A stretch of DNA of 7,848 nucleotides from JAAYPI01 sp036734385. Lineage in GTDB: Bacteria; Bacteroidota; Bacteroidia; Bacteroidales; Paludibacteraceae. Positions 5,561-7,848 of this stretch are shown here, in pieces. The notes under the pieces were generated by a model, which was given only the letters and a program-made list of their open reading frames with translations, was not told where the DNA came from and did not search any database. Both the position numbers and the translations under genes were made by a program. The stretch's first letter is position 1, and each line of letters starts with the position of its first letter. Location of the stretch: NCBI GenBank assembly GCA_036734385.1, contig DAIMYQ010000048.1, forward strand, positions 1 to 7,848. The letters are read 5' to 3'.

Positions 5561-7652
5561 AAAAAGTAACTTGCTGTATATCGCTGTATATAGGTATTCC
5601 CGAACTTTGAACCAACTTAACGCAATATTTGTAGCGAGAACCAACTTGAACATCGTTATCAACACACGAAGTTTCCCATCCCGAAAGGACTTTCCATAAA
5701 GAAAGAGGTGTGGTATCTGTTTGACGATAAACAGCTATTTCAACAATATTTTCTGCAGATTTTACTTTCCAAGTTAATTCAACGGCATTGGGTTGTACTT
5801 TCTTTTCTACCGAAAATTTAAGTTTAAGAGTTGGTTTAGTCATAGAACGGACAGTTACGGTCGGACTATCTTTCGAAAACAATCCTCCTTTATTAACAGC
5901 TTTGATTTGATACTTGTACAATACGTCGTATTGGGTATCAGTATCGGTATAACCATTTTCAGAAAGAGGAAATTCTTTAATAAGTACCATCGAATCCAAA
6001 TTATCTTTCAGACTTCTATATAAATACGTTTTATCGACATCCGCAGCAGTACTATTTATCCATTGCAACACCACTCCCGAAGAAGTTGATGAAAATGAAG
6101 AAAAAACAGGTGCCGTGGGTGGCACAAGAGAAGGCTTTTCTATTTCGATAACAGGTGTTCTTGCCGATTGATTGTAGCGATTATCCAAAGCTGCCACAGC
6201 ATAGTAAACTTTTCTGTTCAAATTCTTCACATCAATGGTATCGACATACTCATTTTTAGCAAAAGCAACATCGTTTAAACTAAACAACTCACCATCTTTG
6301 GTATATGACCGAAACACACGATAGCCCAACAAATCCTTTTCGACATTGGCTTGCCAAGTAAGCCGAACAACACCCAAAGTATCAATTTTCCCTTGCAAAT
6401 TGACAGGAGATAATGGTGGAAAAGAATCTACCGGCTGTACAAAAACAGGAAAAGAAACCGTTTCCTCTCCGTTTTTAGCAATGGCTGCTATACTCAAATA
6501 GTTTTGGGCTTGAGCATTGGTATAAACCACTTTTCGTGCATCAGGAGCAATATGAGCCACAACAGGTATAAAATCCTTATCATCAACATCCGACCTTCTT
6601 AACTGGAAACCTTCCAGCAAGGCATTTTGCTTTTCGTCAAACTCAAAATTTATGATTACATCACCGTTGCTTTTTATATCGGTAGTGGTTATAGCCGGAA
6701 CTTCTGTCAGAGGAACGTATCCTTGTCCGGAAAGAACGTTTGAATATGGTCCTTTTTCTCCAAAAAGAGTCAATCCATAGAATCGATAATAATATGTTTT
6801 ATAATTCTCAGCCAAAGAATCTTGATAATACATCAACGTATTGCCGGACATATTCATGATAGGCAAATTGGAAAGAGGAGAAAAGGAAATACCATCTGTC
6901 GATTTTTCTATCTGATATGCCGTGTAAAAAGATTGAATAGGAGTAATATCCCACGATAAAAGCACTTGTTTATCGGCAAATTTCGCCATAACAGGTAAAA
7001 TAGTCGGCAATTCTTCTTTTATGGAGAAACCTGTATATGCACTTCCTATCGCTACCTCTTTGGCTAATAATTCATCGGCAGGAAACACTCGATACAAATA
7101 TTCTTCATTGAATTTGGCTGTTTCATCGACATATCCCCAAGCAGCCATCACAGCAGACCCAAAACTAAGCTCTGCGGCATACATGGAAACAAAAAAACGT
7201 TGTTCCAATTCTTTATTCAAATCAATCAGACGGAACATGCTATCCGCGGTGGAAGCACCTTTATCGCTAAGTGTAACCTCGAATTTTTCCCCATAAAGAG
7301 CCTCCGCAATAATGCCCGCCATATTGTTGGTATCCACAACACTTTCCCATTTTTCCAAGGGCTGTGCTTTCAGAGGAGTTTTAGTTAGCACGACTTTTTC
7401 CGGTTCTTGCAACAATTGACCATTACGGCGTATGGTATAACGTTCCAAAACAAAACCGCTTCGGTTGGTTTTTTGCCACAAAGAGGCACTGTTAGCCGAC
7501 CAACGCAAGGCGATATGATTGCCTATCGGCGAACCGGTTACTATTAATTTTGCTGTATCTTTTAGCTGAATACTGTCTTGTTGTGCCGACACTGCACTTA
7601 TCCCTATTAATAAGGCAAGCAATAAGCTAAATAATTGTTTTTTATTTTTCAT
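5559..7652 (-). CDS. Secreted multi-domain fibronectin type III-like protein, function unknown
   Basis: A 697-residue exported protein. The N-terminus MKNKKQLFSLLLALLIGISAVSA is a clear Sec signal peptide with likely cleavage after A23 (VSA|QQ); no lipobox cysteine. The rest is a chain of beta-sandwich modules with the FN3 pattern L-x-W ... Y-x-(I/V)-x-R/K-S ... Y-x-D ... Y-Y-Y/K-Y. Approximate limits are 215-310, 318-405, 412-505, 511-602 and 608-697. An atypical larger first domain (about 37-205: LRWSANSASLWQ, GFVLERYTI, AAWGYV) may be a modified FN3 with a helical insert. No enzymatic motif, membrane anchor or recognisable type IX secretion C-terminal sorting domain is visible; the chain ends in the last FN3 strand (IQQVTF). 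A start at GTG 7700 is possible in frame, but would add 16 residues before the signal peptide, so ATG 7652 is preferred. It lies 44 bp after the ATPase stop. A periplasmic or surface adhesion/scaffold role is inferred only. Confidence 0.85.
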   Translation of the reverse strand: MKNKKQLFSLLLALLIGISAVSAQQDSIQLKDTAKLIVTGSPIGNHIALRWSANSASLWQKTNRSGFVLERYTIRRNGQLLQEPEKVVLTKTPLKAQPLEKWESVVDTNNMAGIIAEALYGEKFEVTLSDKGASTADSMFRLIDLNKELEQRFFVSMYAAELSFGSAVMAAWGYVDETAKFNEEYLYRVFPADELLAKEVAIGSAYTGFSIKEELPTILPVMAKFADKQVLLSWDITPIQSFYTAYQIEKSTDGISFSPLSNLPIMNMSGNTLMYYQDSLAENYKTYYYRFYGLTLFGEKGPYSNVLSGQGYVPLTEVPAITTTDIKSNGDVIINFEFDEKQNALLEGFQLRRSDVDDKDFIPVVAHIAPDARKVVYTNAQAQNYLSIAAIAKNGEETVSFPVFVQPVDSFPPLSPVNLQGKIDTLGVVRLTWQANVEKDLLGYRVFRSYTKDGELFSLNDVAFAKNEYVDTIDVKNLNRKVYYAVAALDNRYNQSARTPVIEIEKPSLVPPTAPVFSSFSSTSSGVVLQWINSTAADVDKTYLYRSLKDNLDSMVLIKEFPLSENGYTDTDTQYDVLYKYQIKAVNKGGLFSKDSPTVTVRSMTKPTLKLKFSVEKKVQPNAVELTWKVKSAENIVEIAVYRQTDTTPLSLWKVLSGWETSCVDNDVQVGSRYKYCVKLVQSSGIPIYSDIQQVTF

Positions 7653-7696
7653 ATAATTCACATGTAAGACCTTAGGTAAAAAACTGAAATTGGTTA

Positions 7697-7848
7697 TCAC
7701 AACATCAAAAAATTTCTGATTGACTCATGCATAATTCCTTGGTAGCTGTTTCCGCTAAAATCATCTTGAGTAACAACCAATTTTGGATAATTATCTTGTA
7801 TCTTCAACAAATTACCGAATTCCTCGACTATCGCACGAATTCTTTCAT
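7697..7848 (-). CDS. C-terminal fragment of an AAA/DUF4143-type ATPase (partial, runs off right edge)
   Basis: The minus strand is open from the window edge to a TGA at 7699-7697, giving 49 residues that begin ERIRAIVEEFGNLLKIQDNY and end IRNFLML. The pattern EFGNLLKIQDNYPKLVV followed by a short F-S-G-N-x-x-x-G-I segment and a terminal helix I-R-x-F-L is the characteristic tail of the widespread Bacteroidota ATP-binding proteins with an N-terminal AAA_14 P-loop domain and C-terminal DUF4143 domain. The P-loop is outside the window. These proteins have no well-established role. The stop overlaps an in-frame GTG of the downstream FN3 frame (GTGA), but co-transcription with FN3 is uncertain. 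Confidence 0.75.
   Translation of the reverse strand, partial: ERIRAIVEEFGNLLKIQDNYPKLVVTQDDFSGNSYQGIMHESIRNFLML

Noticed and set aside
5559..5640. Type IX secretion sorting domain at the FN3 protein C-terminus
   Set aside because: The tail reads as the last strand of an FN3 module; no typical conserved sorting motif or terminal Lys-rich end is visible.
5793..7388. Plus-strand frames opposite the FN3 gene
   Set aside because: Antisense shadows without start context or family resemblance.

Overview
The window looks like a chromosomal segment from a Bacteroidota bacterium, most likely order Bacteroidales. Several things point there: the pyruvate kinase is of the type I associate with Bacteroides relatives, genes lack Shine-Dalgarno sequences and have A/T-rich leaders, promoter -7 elements match TAnnTTTG, and the right end carries the tail of an AAA/DUF4143-type ATPase plus a secreted fibronectin-III-like protein. 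Base composition is AT-rich. No mobile element, tRNA, rRNA or CRISPR array was seen.

Layout, left to right. Bases 1-41 may hold the start of an unidentified minus-strand gene. A first PiT-family phosphate permease lies at 237-1268 (-). A 337-bp gap (1269-1605) holds its promoter region, with six 11-bp direct repeats resembling a PhoB-type box, and the likely terminator of pyk. Pyruvate kinase lies at 1606-3048 (-). A second operon follows on the minus strand: a DUF47/PhoU-like protein (4306-4953), then 16 bp later a second PiT permease (3261-4289), ending in a strong hairpin at 3209-3241. A 442-bp divergent region (4954-5395) separates this operon from a plus-strand 37-residue lysine-rich mini-protein (5396-5509), which has its own terminator. 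A secreted six-repeat FN3-like protein (5559-7652, -) and the C-terminus of an AAA/DUF4143-type ATPase (7697-7848, -) complete the window.

How the genes fit together. The core theme is inorganic phosphate uptake. Two closely similar PiT permeases flank the glycolytic kinase gene, and only one of them is paired with the DUF47 partner that usually accompanies PiT. The most notable signal is not a protein. Three sets of roughly 11-bp-phased TAAC-like heptads lie upstream of PiT-1, upstream of the DUF47-PiT-2 operon and upstream of the lysine-rich mini-gene. This suggests a shared Pho-type regulator and makes the mini-gene a candidate member of a phosphate regulon. The FN3 protein and the ATPase are probably unrelated neighbours.
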